A stretch of DNA of 64,000 nt from Prochilodus magdalenae (GCA_024036415.1 JAMWET010005045.1:125001-189000); one strand, 5' to 3'. Counted from the stretch's first letter, positions 23,490-33,680 are shown. Translations and numbers: made by a program. Notes: generated by a model from the letters alone, not told the origin.

Positions 23490-24590
23490 CCCTTCTCAGC
23501 ACGTTCCAAAAAAGTTCGGAAGTAGCATGGAAGGCCCAGAAACATTGGGAAGTGTTTACAGAACATTTTAAATGATAGTTATGGTCATGCTTGGGTATAA
23601 AAGGAGATTCCAGTCACATGCCAGAAAGGTATCCAGTTTAAAAGCAATGGACGTCATTCACCAACCATTCTCAGGATTCAAGTTCTTCGTAAAATCCACG
23701 TACACAGTTTCCATGAAAATCCAGGGATTCACCAGTGTTTTCTTGAATGTGATTTCGTCTTATATAAGAACCGGATCCAAGTACACTCACGTCATGAGTT
23801 TGGCAGGTATGGTAAAAGAACCGCCAGACGGTCCACATGTAAGTGGCCTGCAGTTTTAGTCCTGTAGCCAAAAGCTCTGTATGTCTGTCTAGTGCTTAAT
23901 CAGAGAACTGCAGGGTACTGTGACTAGGGGGGCTAGCTGGGCTACAGCAATTCCGAAATTGGAATTGGCTCATATGTTTTACATCACTGATCAGCTCTCA
24001 GAATCGGCCATGTTAGAGAAATACTGTCTGATCCCTGATCGGATAGTTACGATCAGTCTCATACCTGATTGATCCTCCCATCTCTTATCGAAACTGTACT
24101 GGACACAGCGTAGGTTCACAACATTCAGAAACACTTCCAACTCCTTTGGATGCAAACTCGTCTGAAATGGGCTGATGCACAGTGGAAATGTGTTTTGTGG
24201 TCCAATCAGAATCAGGAATCCCTCTGATTTTTTTATTTTATTTTCAGACTGTTTATGGAAATGGATGATACATTCTCCTCACCAAAGAAAAGGACCATCT
24301 GAACTGTTACCGGTATGAAGTTCTAAATCCAGCATCTGTCCTGGTACTGGGGGGTGTTAATGGGCAAACTGCACATCTGTGTGCATTAACACAGAACACA
24401 TTCTGGAGCAATGTATGCTGCCTTCTAGATGCCGTCTTTTTCAGGGAGGTTCATGCTTACTTTAGTATAGATTGGTAATGTGCACCTATCACACCAGCAT
24501 GGCTGTCTAATCAGAGAGTGCGAATGCTAGACTGGCCTGCCTGCAGTCCAGAATCGTCCCCCTTTTTAAACGTGTTTCCCGAATTTGCTC
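23490..24590 (+). pseudogene. IS630/Tc1-superfamily transposase relic
   Basis: CAGCACGTTCCAAAAAAGTT near 23500 resembles the inverted end of a widespread teleost element. Further on, GATGCACAGTGGAAATGTGT, GCAACTGCACATCTGTG-like wording and ACTGGCCTGCCTGCAGTCCA (decoding to DWPACSPE, in place of the usual SPDL catalytic-region motif) follow in the expected order. The frame is broken many times. Confidence 0.6.
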
Positions 24591-24674
24591 AGAGGGACTA
24601 AGACTTTCGCACATTAGTGAATTTATTCAGTACATATCGTTTCTGTTTACTCTCAGTTGGATTATCAGCTCTGT

Positions 24675-25830
24675 CTCTGAGGGAGGCTGATAGGACTGAA
24701 GGAACAGAGCTGATGGAGGATAGAGATGGAGACGAAAGTGATGGAGAGAAGGAAGCTGAAGGAAACTGAGGGGGCTGAGGGAGCAGATCTGACGGAGGAT
24801 AGAGAAAGAGATGAAAGTGATGGAGAGTAGGAAGCTGAAGGAGACTGAGGGGGCAGAAGGAGCAGATCTGACGGAGGATAGAGATGGAGAAGAAAGTGAT
24901 GGCGAGAAGGAATCTGAAGGAAATTGAGGGGGCTGAAGGAGCAGATCTGATGGAGGATAGAGATGGAGAAGAAAGTGATGGAAAGAAGGAAGCTGAAGGA
25001 GACTAAAGGGGGCTGAAGGAGCAGATCTGACGGAGGATAGAGATGGAGAAGAAAGTGATGGAGAGAAGGAAGCTGAAGGAGACTGAGGGGGCTGAAGGAG
25101 CAGATCTGATGGAGGTTACTGATTTAGAAGTGAGGGAGAGAAGGAAGCTGAAGGAGACTGAGGGGGCTGAAGGAGCAGATCTGACGGAGGATAGAGATGG
25201 AGAAGAAAGTGATGGAGAGAAGGAAGCTGAAGGAGACTGAGGGGGCTGAAGGAGCAGATCTGACGGAGGTTACTGATTTAGAAGTGAGGGAGAGTAGGAA
25301 GCTGAAGGAGACTGAGGGGGCTGAAGGAGCAGATCTGACGGAGGATAGAGATGGAGAAGAAAGTGATGGAGAGTAGGAAGCTGAAGGAGACTGAGGGGGC
25401 TGAAGGAGCAGATCTGACGGAGGATAGAGATGGAGAAGAAAGTGATGGAGAGAAGGAGACTGAGGGAGACTGAGGGGGCTGAAGGAGCAGATCTGACGGA
25501 GGATAGAGATGGAGAAGAAAGTGATGGAGAGAAGGAAGCAGAGGGAGACTGAGGGGGCTGAAGGAGCAGATCTGACGGAGGATAGAGATGGAGAAGAAAG
25601 TGATGGAGAGAAGGAAGCAGAGGGAGACTGAGGGGGCTGAAGGAGCAGATCTGATGGAGGATAGAGATGGAGAAGAAAGTGATGGAGAGAAGGAAGCTGA
25701 AGGAGACTGAGGGGGCTGAAGGAGCAGATCTGACGGAGGATAGAGATGGAGAAGAAAGTGATGGAGAGAAGGAAGCTGAAGGAGACTGAGGGGGCTGAAG
25801 GAGCAGATCTGACGGAGGTGACTGATTGAG
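24675..25830. repeat. ~79-bp GA-rich minisatellite
   Basis: About 15 copies of a unit containing GGAGACTGAGGGGGCTGAAG, GAGCAGATCTGACGGAGGAT and AGAGATGGAGAAGAAAGTGA, spaced 79-80 bp with some 75-bp variants. The Ser/Pro/Leu-rich minus-strand open frames are repeat artefacts. Confidence 0.95.
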
Positions 25831-26084
25831 TAGAAAGTGATGAAGTTGTTTGAGCCTCCAGTTAAAGTGAATACTGAATTTAGGTGAGTGGAACTGAGAG
25901 AATAGATTTGCCACCAGAACACTGAGCATATTAAACACGCCTGCAGAGCAAACCCACACTCTCTGACGTGACAAAACTGAGCCTGAGCTGATCTGTAATC
26001 TGTGCGTTTGAGTGATACGCAGACGGTTTTCTAGCTGTTGTCACCTTAAGCGTTTATAATGAACACTTTGTGGTCAATGAGTTC

Positions 26085-26600
26085 TCCTGTGGGACCCTGG
26101 CACGAGACCCTCCTAGTACCTTCTTAGCCCCCATCCATGAACCCACAGTGACACTCTTAGAACCGGCTTATCCCCCCTGTCTATAAACCTCTATTGAGGC
26201 CCCCCAGTACTCAAATAGCCCATCCAATAACCATCATCCAATAACCTCTTGTGACACCTCCAGAGCCCCCTAGTCCCAGATTAACCCCTCAATCCATGAA
26301 TCTCTAGTGACACAGCCAAATGTCCCTGGTACCATTGTAGCCCCCCTATCCATGAACCTCTAGTGATGCCCACAGACCATGCTAGTACCAGCTTCTCCCC
26401 TCTATCCATTAACCTCTCTAGGGATGTCTCCAGACCCCACTAGCACCTGTTTAGCCCCACTTCCATAAACTTCTAGAGACGCCCTCAGGGCCTCCTTGCA
26501 CCGACTTACCCACTCAATCCATGAACCTCTAGTGTCATCCCCAGACTCGCATAGTACCGGATTATCCCCCCTATCCCAGAACCTCTAGTGACTTCCATGA
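26085..26600. repeat. ~63-bp degenerate minisatellite
   Basis: About eight diverged copies of CCATGAACCTCTAGTGAC, then CCCCAGA, then CTAGTACCAGCTTA and CCCCCCTATC. Confidence 0.75.
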
Positions 26601-27065
26601 GCCTCTCAGGTGATCGTAGATACAGGCTGTTTCTTGCTCAGCTCAAGTCAGTTCCAATTCTACTCTAACTGTCTTAGTGTTCAGATTACTGGGACTGATG
26701 GGCCCTATACTCCTCTATTCTCTTCTACTCTATTCTCTTCTATACTCTGAACTCTGTTCTGTAAATTTTTACTCTGTTTAATTCTACACTGTTCTCTTCT
26801 ATTCCGTGTACTAAGCCGTGTCCAGATCATGGACTGCGCCCTCTAAAAGACACGTTCTATGAAGGTGGTGGTCTGCTCGACGGTGCATTTCCTGTTTCCA
26901 TCACAGCACCGCTGTTGTGCCCTTACTGTAGCATCACGAAATGCTCACACTGGCGTTCGTTACAGATGGAGCCAGAAACTGTGATTTTGGCTTTTATGGT
27001 TTTTCCTGTATTAGAGCTGGAGATGCTCTCCCACCGTACTGGGACACAGATATTTTCTACTCCAG

Positions 27066-27268
27066 TGTTTCTCACCCTGGTCCTGGAGATGCTGCCCGGC
27101 TCCCTGCCCTGCACACTGTCCTGGGTTCCCTGCTTTAACACCGGCCCACCCTGCAGCTCTGAAAGGGCTTGTTAATGAGATGATAAGTTGACAGGTGAGG
27201 TGGGAGCAGGGAGAGCACTACAGGGCAGGTGCAGGGCAGGGTTCCTCTAGAACCAGGGCTGAGAAACT
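27066..27268. mobile_element. Palindromic MITE
   Basis: Left end TGTTTCTCACCCTGGTCCTG pairs with right end CTAGAACCAGGGCTGAGAAA. GCCCTGCAC near 27110 also pairs with GTGCAGGGC near 27230. This matches a very common fish foldback repeat. It sits in degenerate TTCTATTC-rich low-complexity DNA (26700-26815 and 27270-27430). Confidence 0.75.
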
Positions 27269-27479
27269 CTGTTCTCGTTTAACTCTGTTCTGTTCTATTT
27301 GATATAACTCTATTCGGTGCTGTCCGGTTCTGTACTATTCTATTCTATTCTGCTTTTTCTTCTGTTCCATATACTCTTTTACATCACCCTGTTTTACTCT
27401 TCCCTATTATCCTTTTCTATTTAAACCTGTTCTGTTGTTTTATCATTTTTAGTTTACTCTCTTTAATTGTGTTGTATTC

Positions 27480-28312
27480 TATTTTATTTTCTCTTTCTCT
27501 CTCTTCCCCTTTCTCTCTCTCTCTTACCCTCTCTCTTTCTCTTTCCCTCTCTTATTGCCCCTTTCTTTCGCTCTCTCTTTTCTCTATCTCTCTCTTACCC
27601 TCTCTCTTTCTCTTTCCCTCTCTCTTTCTCTTTCCCTCTCTCTTTGCCCCTTTCTTTCGCTCTCTCTCTTTTCTCTTTCTCTCTCTTACCCTCTCTCTTT
27701 CTCTTTCCCTCTCTCTTTGCCCCTTTCTTTCACTCTCTCTTTTCTTTCTCTCTCTTACCCTCTCTCTCTCTTACCCTCTCTCTTTCTCTTTCCCTCTCTC
27801 TTTGCCCCTTTCTTTCGCTCTCTCTTTTCTCTATCTCTCTCTTACCCTCTTCCTTTCTCTTTCCCTCTCCCTTTGCCCCTTTCTTTCGCTCTCTCTCTTT
27901 TCTCTATCTCTCTCTTACCCTCTCTCTTTCGCTTTCCCTCTCTCTTTGCCCCTTTCTTTCGCTCTCTCTCTTTTCTCTATCTCTCTCTTACCCTCTCTCT
28001 CTCTTACCCTCTCTTTCTCTTTCCCTCTCTCTTTGCCCCTTTCTTTTGCTCTCTCTTTTCTCTATCTCTCTCTTACCCTCTCTCTTTCTCTTTCCCTCTC
28101 TTTGCCCCTTTCTTTCGCTCTCTCTCTTCCCCTTTCTCTCTTTCCCACTCTATTTCTCTTTCCCTCTCTCTTTGCCCCTTTCTTTCTTTCGCTCTCTCTC
28201 TTTTCTCTATCTCTCTCTTACCCTCTCTCTCTCTCTTACCCTCTCTCTTTCTCTCTCTCACTCTCTCACCCCCTCTCTCTCACTCTCTCACCCTCTCTCT
28301 CTCTCGGCACCG
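27480..28312. repeat. Polypyrimidine array, ~70-85-bp units
   Basis: CT-rich units such as TTTGCCCCTTTCTTTCGCTC and TCTATCTCTCTCTTACCCTC are repeated about ten times. The long Leu/Ser/Phe open frames in all plus frames are artefacts. On the ghsr transcript it is purine-rich. Confidence 0.95.
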
Positions 28313-28425
28313 TCTGTATGCGCGTGAATCAGATGTGTTGCAGATGTGTTGTGCGTTATATGCGCTCTCGTGCGTAATGCGCTCCTGCAAAAGTATTTGA
28401 AGCGCTGACATCTAAATGTTTTTAG

Positions 28426-28468
<43 letters not shown>

Positions 28469-28499
28469 CTCTCACACTTTCTCTCTCTCTCCCTCTGTT
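28426..28499. repeat. CT microsatellite next to the ghsr exon 1 donor
   Basis: CT run of about 38 bp plus CT-rich flank. It begins 8 bp beyond the donor GT on the minus strand. Confidence 0.95.
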
Positions 28500-28507
28500 T
28501 TTCTCAC

Positions 28508-29348
28508 CCAGCAGTTTCACGCTCTGTCTGTGGTTCTTGTCCCTCGCGGAGCTGTGCGCGTCCGTGCGGCTGCCCCGGCTCAGTTTCCTCCCGATCAGCG
28601 TGTACAGCACGCACAAGCAGAGCGCGGGGAGAGCCACGAGCGCGCCGCTCACGCACACCACGGCGGAGAGCAGCCCGGACTTGACTGCGTGCCGCGTGGC
28701 CGTGCACTCCGCTTCCGTGGGGCTCGCGCTCCACGCGCTCCACGTCCAGTTTCCGCTCCAGCTCTCGGTGTCGTTCTCGCCCTCGTAGTGCTCGTGCTCG
28801 TACTCGTGCTCCACTCCGACGAGCGCGAGGACGGGTCCGGCGCTGCAGGCGCTCACAGCCCACAGCGCGAGTATGACGGCGCGCACGCGGCGGCGCGTCA
28901 CGGCCACTTTGGCGCGCAACGGGAAGCGCACGGCGAGGTAGCGGTGCACGCTCAGCGCAGCGATGCTGAGGGCCGTGCAGTGCGTACAGCACTCGCTCAC
29001 GAAGTGAAACAGCTTGCAGACGGCGCCTCCCAACGGCCAAGGCCGGTACCGCCACACGCGCTGCAGGTCCAGCGGCATGCACGCGAAGACCAGAAGGTCG
29101 GACAGAGCCATGCTCCGCAGATACAGGTTGGTGGTCGTGCGCATATCCCGGTAACGGCTCACCACCACAATCGTCGTCAGGTTCCCCGCCACTCCCACCA
29201 CGAACAGCACGGCGCACGCGACCGTCACTGCTACCAACGCGGGTAGTGGGAACAGCGCGAGCGGCGGCGGCGGCGGGTGCGAGTGGTGCGGAGGGGCGCC
29301 GGAGACGCCGCAGCGCGTGCAGTCCGAGCGGTTGGAGCCCGCGGGCAT
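28508..29348 (-). CDS. ghsr: Ghrelin/GHS receptor family GPCR, exon 1 (TM1-TM5)
   Basis: Exon 1 encodes residues 1-280 plus one base of codon 281 of a class A GPCR at the plasma membrane. Its relatives bind acyl-ghrelin and signal mainly through Gq. The ATG at 29348 gives a short N-terminus with a glycosylation site at N6. The landmarks fit GHSR: the RTTTNLYL motif after TM1, SDLLVFACMPLDL in TM2, WRYRPW, C111 for the TM3-ECL2 disulfide (partner C215), E119 at the place of human E124, PLRAKV after TM3, LIGRKL after TM5, and NHRQSVKLL before TM6. ECL2 is long (about residues 180-213), rich in H, E, Y and W, with glycosylation sites at N192 and N200. Odd points: TM3 ends in HRY (135-137) rather than ERY, and the TM5 Phe run of human GHSR is absent. 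The donor is CTGCTGG then GTGAGA, phase 1, matching the known GHSR intron position. The exon is very GC- and CpG-rich. Family certain; paralogue (1a, 2a or long-loop type) not settled. The motilin receptor is less likely because of SDLLVF..CMPLDL. Confidence 0.92.
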
Positions 29349-29419
29349 CGCTGCTGCTGCTGATGCCTGAGCTGCTGATCTAGTGTGTGGAGGGGAGGTG
29401 TGGAGCTGGAGCACCGGGA

Positions 29420-29560
29420 ACGCGCAGGCCACGCCCCCTCCCCACCAGCACATAGGACGTATGAGCATAAAGAGCTAAACAGCACGCACGTGTACAGCTC
29501 CACATGAAAAGCTATCACGTGCTAAAAAGATAAAACACCTTCAAGTAGCACTAAAGAATA
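29420..29560 (-). promoter_or_regulatory. Candidate ghsr proximal promoter
   Basis: The 200 bp upstream of the ghsr ATG, read on the minus strand, contain a GC/KLF box (GGGGGCGTGGCC, near 29430-29445), a TTTATG element near 29465-29475, an ACACGTGC E-box near 29488 and a CACGTG E-box near 29515. The block continues the CpG-rich stretch of exon 1 and is followed within about 100 bp by transposon-derived DNA. The start site cannot be placed from sequence alone. Confidence 0.3.
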
Positions 29561-29654
29561 TACCAAGCAGGATTAGAAGCGTTATAACGTCTCATAGCAG
29601 TTATAACTACGTGCTAAATGGTTTATTTATCAACTATGTGTGTATATGCATCAT

Positions 29655-30215
29655 AATCAAAAGAATAGCTACACCCGGAGGAATTGTGGGATTGCAGTGC
29701 TGTTGGGAAGGAAGATAAAGGTCACCAGGATCAATAACTGATGATACATTTAGACTGATATGATCAATATTTATTGAGCTACACATACAAAAGCAGTGTC
29801 TCTCGGTATGGAGTCAGACCGCCATGTTGGCTAACCCAACACACCAGACGTCTCGGTATGGAGCTGTAGAGGTTCCTAATGGTGTCCTGTGATAATCCAT
29901 CCCATGCAGCTTAAACATTCTCACACAGTTCCTGCAGATGGTGCGGTAGGGGTGGAAGTGGAGTGACACCAGGCCTCCTGGGCGTGTGACAACAAACCGT
30001 TGGTGCTGACCACGGTGCCTCCACACACGGATTCACTGGTCATCTCCACCAAGACAAAAGCGGGACTCATCACTGAAGATGACCCGCTGCCATTCTGAGT
30101 CACTCCATGACATTCTGGTAAGACACCAGTACAGTCTTTGGTGACGGTGACGTGGTGTTAAGGGCAGTCGTCGTAACGGTCTGTGTGCATGTAGTCCTGC
30201 GTGGTGCAGGGTTTA
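29655..30215 (-). pseudogene. Tc1-like transposase relic upstream of ghsr
   Basis: The end AATAGCTACACCCGGAGGA matches the TIR of the 45-kb copy. The body contains CCTCCACACACGGATTC, ACTCATCACTGAAGATGACC and AAGGGCAGTCGTCGTAACGG on the plus strand, the same order as at 10 kb, and in reverse at 45 and 63.8 kb. The reading frame is broken by several shifts and the far end is missing. Confidence 0.75.
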
Positions 30216-30561
30216 TTTCACAGTGCAGCTCCTGCAGTAAGAAAAGCGTGATGATGTTTCTCCTCCTCCTCAGATAAGGCTCGGCTATCTCCAGCACCAT
30301 ACGTCCTCCTCATCGTGTATTAATACCTGAGCTTTAACTAACCTTCGGTACCGCTTTAGAATAAGGCTACCTTTATAAAGGATTCATAAGTGGTTTAAAA
30401 ATAGGTTATTACATTTCATAGTGAGGTCATAAACACTTTACAAAGTATTAATAAGCAGTTATAGCATGTTAATGAAAGGGGGAACAGATGAGAGCCTCGA
30501 TGAGATGTATATGAATATGTCCTGATGCTGACAGGGTTTATGAGGACTCATGAAAATGAGT

Positions 30562-31670
30562 CAGGAGGTACCGCAGCATCCAGGCCAGAACAAACCGAGT
30601 ATTGAACAGTTTCTACCCACAAGCCACTAGGTTCCTGAACAAGCTGTGAACCTTTCACCAACATCGCCAATACCACCAACACCACCAATACTGCCAATAC
30701 CATCAACACAACCAACACCACCAATACAGCCAATACCACCAACACCATCAACATCACCAATACAACCAACATCACCAATACCGCCAATACCACCAACACC
30801 ACCAACACCACCAATACTGCCAATACCACCATCACCACCAACACCACCAATACAACCAATACCACCAACACCACCATCACCACCAACACCACCAATACAA
30901 CCAACCACCAATACAACCAATACCACCATCACCACCAACACCGCCAATACCACCAACACCACCAGTACCGCCAATACCACCAACACCACCAATACAGCCA
31001 ATACCACCAACACCATCAACATCACCAATACAACCAACACCACCAATACCGCCAATACAACCAACACCACCAACACTACCAACACCACCAACACTACCAA
31101 CACCACCAATACAACCAACAACACCATCACCACCAATACAACCAACAACACCAATACCACCAACACCACCAATACAACCAACACCACCAATACAACCAAC
31201 ACCACCAACACTACCATCACCACCAACACCACCATCACCACCAACACCACCAACACAACCAATACAACCAACAACACCAATACCACCAACACCACCAATA
31301 CAACCAACACCACCAACACTACCAACACCACTGCACTCGGACACTTTATTATTAATACTCTATATAGCACTGCTATGGACAACATCACTAAGTCACTTTA
31401 TACAGGAACAGACATAAACATTCATATCTATATTTATATTAGCTCCACTCTCTCTCAGACTATACCTGTCTCATAAATGTACATATCAGAATTTCTACAG
31501 ATCCCTCCTGCCTCTGTATATTCTGTAGTTTGTGTATATTTTGTATTTATTTAATAGAACTTTTATATCTCTTTAATATGTTTAGTATGTATATAGTGTT
31601 GTCCTGCTGTAGAGTATCAACCTGAGCCTCACCACAAGCATTTCAATGCATAAATGTCCCGACAGCAGTA
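30562..31670 (+). pseudogene. LINE 3' end with an internal array
   Basis: The translation RIQARTNRVLNSFYPQATRF then LNKL and a stop (30570-30648) is the conserved C-terminus of CR1/L2/Rex1-type LINEs. The 3' UTR follows but is split by a CCA/ACC array at 30656-31335. The remainder has TTGTATTTATTTAATAGAAC and AAGCATTTCAATGCATAAAT, LINE-tail-like. Confidence 0.75.
30656..31335. repeat. CCAACA/CCAATA microsatellite-like array
   Basis: About 680 bp of AACACCACCAATA(C/A)(A/C)(A/C) hexamer and nonamer units. The Thr/Asn-rich plus frame and Val/Leu- or Gly-rich minus frames are artefacts. It lies within a LINE 3' UTR. Confidence 0.95.
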
Positions 31671-31879
31671 TAAAAATGTGAGTTCACTGCTGTAACTGCT
31701 TATAATTGATATTACGGTGTTTATGACCTAATTAATAACCATTAATAAACTCTTTTTAAACCATTCATAAACTCTTTATGAAGGTAGCCTAATTCTAAAG
31801 TGGTACCGCACTAAACCAACATCCAGCTGTAGAGCGGTGTAAAACAGTCCGGCTAGCGGATATAAAATGCAGGCTAGCC

Positions 31880-32155
31880 TTTCATTCATTTACCTAACAT
31901 CCTGGAGGCACTGGAGCCTATCCCAGCACTCACTGGGCGGAAGGCAGGAAACACCCTGGACAGGAGGTCAGTCCATCACATGTCCTCATGCATAGGGGTA
32001 AATCTAGCATCTCCAGTTCCCCTCCCATGTCTTTGGACCATGGGAGGAAACTCACACAGAGAACATTCAGACTCATACAGAAAGGACCCCAGACGTTCTT
32101 GCTCTGAGGCGACAGCGCTACCTGCTGGACCACCAAACCACCCTGCAGGCTGTAT
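31880..32155 (+). repeat. Teleost interspersed repeat (CACTGGGCGGAAGGCAGG type)
   Basis: Signature sequence in order: CACTGGGCGGAAGGCAGGAA, ACACCCTGGACAGG, CAGTCCATCACA, CATGTCTTTGGACCATGGGA, GGAGGAAACTCACACAGAG, ATACAGAAAGGACC, TGCTCTGAGGCGACAGCGCT. This is a well-known repetitive motif series of fish genomes. Confidence 0.75.
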
Positions 32156-32159
32156 GGTG

Positions 32160-32855
32160 AAAATGACTAACACCAGCCTCTAAACTACCACACCGGACAA
32201 AGCCTGCTGGAGGGTTTTGGGGGCGTGGTCAGTTTAGTGCACAGAAGTGTTAGTATGTAGGACTATCAGATCAGATTGTAAGGCTCTGGGTGGTTCTGAT
32301 GCACTACCTGGATACAAGTCAGGGCCTGATAGGCTGGGTCACCCGGGTGAGGGTGAGAGTGGCTGATGTAAGTCTACCAGGAACCTATACGACCCAAATA
32401 CACCCCATGACCCCAGGTACATCACTGAGGACGTATCTTGTTGGACCACAAGGTGTATTTCAGAACTGGAGTACATGTAGGGTCATAGTATATACAGTAG
32501 CACTGAGCAGCTGATGTATAATTAAACGATTATGCATAATTAAGGAGATAATTAATTTGTCTAAAGCAGCAGTTTGGAAGATGAACAACTCCACCAGGCA
32601 TTAGCAGCATTCCAAAGACCAGGGTTCCACCTGCATTTCTTAGCCATATGTCAAACAAGCCTGTTCCAATGTGAAGGACTCTTCATATACAGCCTAGAAA
32701 TGCAGTCTAGGTCCAAGGTGATTTGTCACCCCTAGTTACCCACAATTCCCTGCGCACATACAGCAATGTCTGAAAAAAGGAGGAACACCGAGCTTCGGAA
32801 GAAGAGTTCGTCATAACGTACTTTAATTCATCTTCCTCATTTTATAAAGTGTTAA
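32160..32855. other. Non-coding sequence, nothing recognised
   Basis: No family-like open frame or repeat seen. Confidence 0.35.
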
Positions 32856-32859
32856 AATG

Positions 32860-33046
32860 GCACATGCTAACCAAGCTAACGGGCACGTGCTAACCAATCT
32901 AACGGGCACATGCTAACCAAGCTAACGGGCACATGCTAACCAAGCTAACGGGCACATGCTAACCAAGCTAACGGGCACGTGCTAACCAAGCTAACGGCCA
33001 CGTGCTAACCAAGCTAACGAACACATGCTAACCAAGCTAATTAGCA
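32860..33046. repeat. 23-bp minisatellite
   Basis: About eight near-perfect copies of CACATGCTAACCAAGCTAAC plus GGG, with CACATG/CACGTG variation. Confidence 0.92.
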
Positions 33047-33329
33047 TACAGTGGATTTAGTAGTGTTCCTGATGATGTACGTCACCACGGGCTCCATATT
33101 CTTGATTTTCGCGGCGCAGGTGCTTCCTGTCCCTAAATGACCTAACCAGGATCAGCACCTTCAGCATGACTGACAGGAGGTTAGAATACACCATCGGGGC
33201 AGCAGACCTACTACTTCATCCATGTTGGACTTCCTGGTTAGCCTGCTAGCTAGCCTGTACCAACAAAGCTGTTTCACCCTCTGTACATCCTGTTCATGGT
33301 TTACATCTTTCAGATCATTTAGGTAATGT

Positions 33330-33680
33330 GGTGTTCCAGAGAAACTTTCAGAGTCAGAACTGTTCACAGTGGTGGTGATGGGAACCAGACATCCAGCTCT
33401 AAAAGCTTCCTCACAGAAATGGTGAAGTTATGCTGCACAGTGCTGCTAAGTTCCTCCTAAAGAAAACAGAACCTTTATCTAGATTCCAGATAGAAGCTGT
33501 GTAGGTTCACTGGGGGGTTTGTAGGTAAAGTGTCTGTATCAGTGTTGTAGACATGGAGACCGCTGATTCCTATCAGCACCACCACTATAAAGAACTTCTG
33601 AGCCTGTACAATCAACCATTTCACACCAAACTCACTCCGAATGACTGTACATCTCAATCACACGTGTTACACACGCTCCC
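33330..33680. repeat. Interspersed repeat (CAGAACTGTTCACAGTGGTG family), two pieces
   Basis: 33340-33420 carries GAGTCAGAACTGTTCACAGT then GATGGGAACCAGAC, also found at 42400-42450 and 44820-44860. 33545-33650 carries, in reverse, AAATGGTTGATTGTA and AGTGGTGGTGCTGATAGGAA, shared with 55790-55850. Confidence 0.6.

Larger units (their letters stand above)
19232..28507 (-). other. ghsr: ghsr intron 1, about 9.28 kb, repeat-laden
   Basis: This is the single coding-region intron, phase 1, in the codon just before TM6, where vertebrate GHSR genes are split. It has a GTGAGA donor and a TTTGTAG acceptor. It holds, from acceptor to donor, a 31-bp array, a 40-bp array, an IS630/Tc1-like relic, a 79-bp array, a 63-bp degenerate array, a palindromic MITE, and CT-rich arrays up to the donor. 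By coordinates the arrays fill nearly half of it. In human GHSR, read-through into this intron makes the truncated 1b form. Here read-through would add GEKNRGRERESVRE and continue into the purine repeat. Confidence 0.85.
30346..31809. mobile_element. TIR element with ~95-bp inverted ends, containing a LINE
   Basis: Left CGGTACCGCTTTAGAATAAG, then GCTACCTTTATAAAG and AGGTCATAAACACT (30346-30440), pairs with the right arm 31717-31809 read in reverse (GCGGTACCACTTTAGAATTA, GCTACCTTCATAAAG, AGGTCATAAACACC). A LINE 3' fragment fills the inside. Confidence 0.8.

Noticed and set aside
25270..25974. Ser/Pro/Leu-rich minus frames of 214-234 residues
   Set aside because: Read-through of the 79-bp array; two frames give the same peptide out of register.
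27467..28400. Leu/Ser/Phe-rich plus frames of 280-300 residues resembling membrane proteins
   Set aside because: Polypyrimidine array open in all plus frames.
19232..28507. Motilin receptor as the gene identity
   Set aside because: TM2 (SDLLVFACMPLDL) and TM7 (SQYCSLISFVLFYISAAINP) follow GHSR rather than the motilin receptor, despite the longer ECL2.
28416..29246. 276-residue plus frame and 237-residue minus frame over ghsr exon 1
   Set aside because: Shadow frames caused by very high GC content opposite or offset to the true receptor frame.
30627..31476. Thr/Asn-rich and Val/Leu- or Gly-rich frames in the 31-kb array
   Set aside because: CCA/ACC simple repeat inside a LINE 3' UTR.
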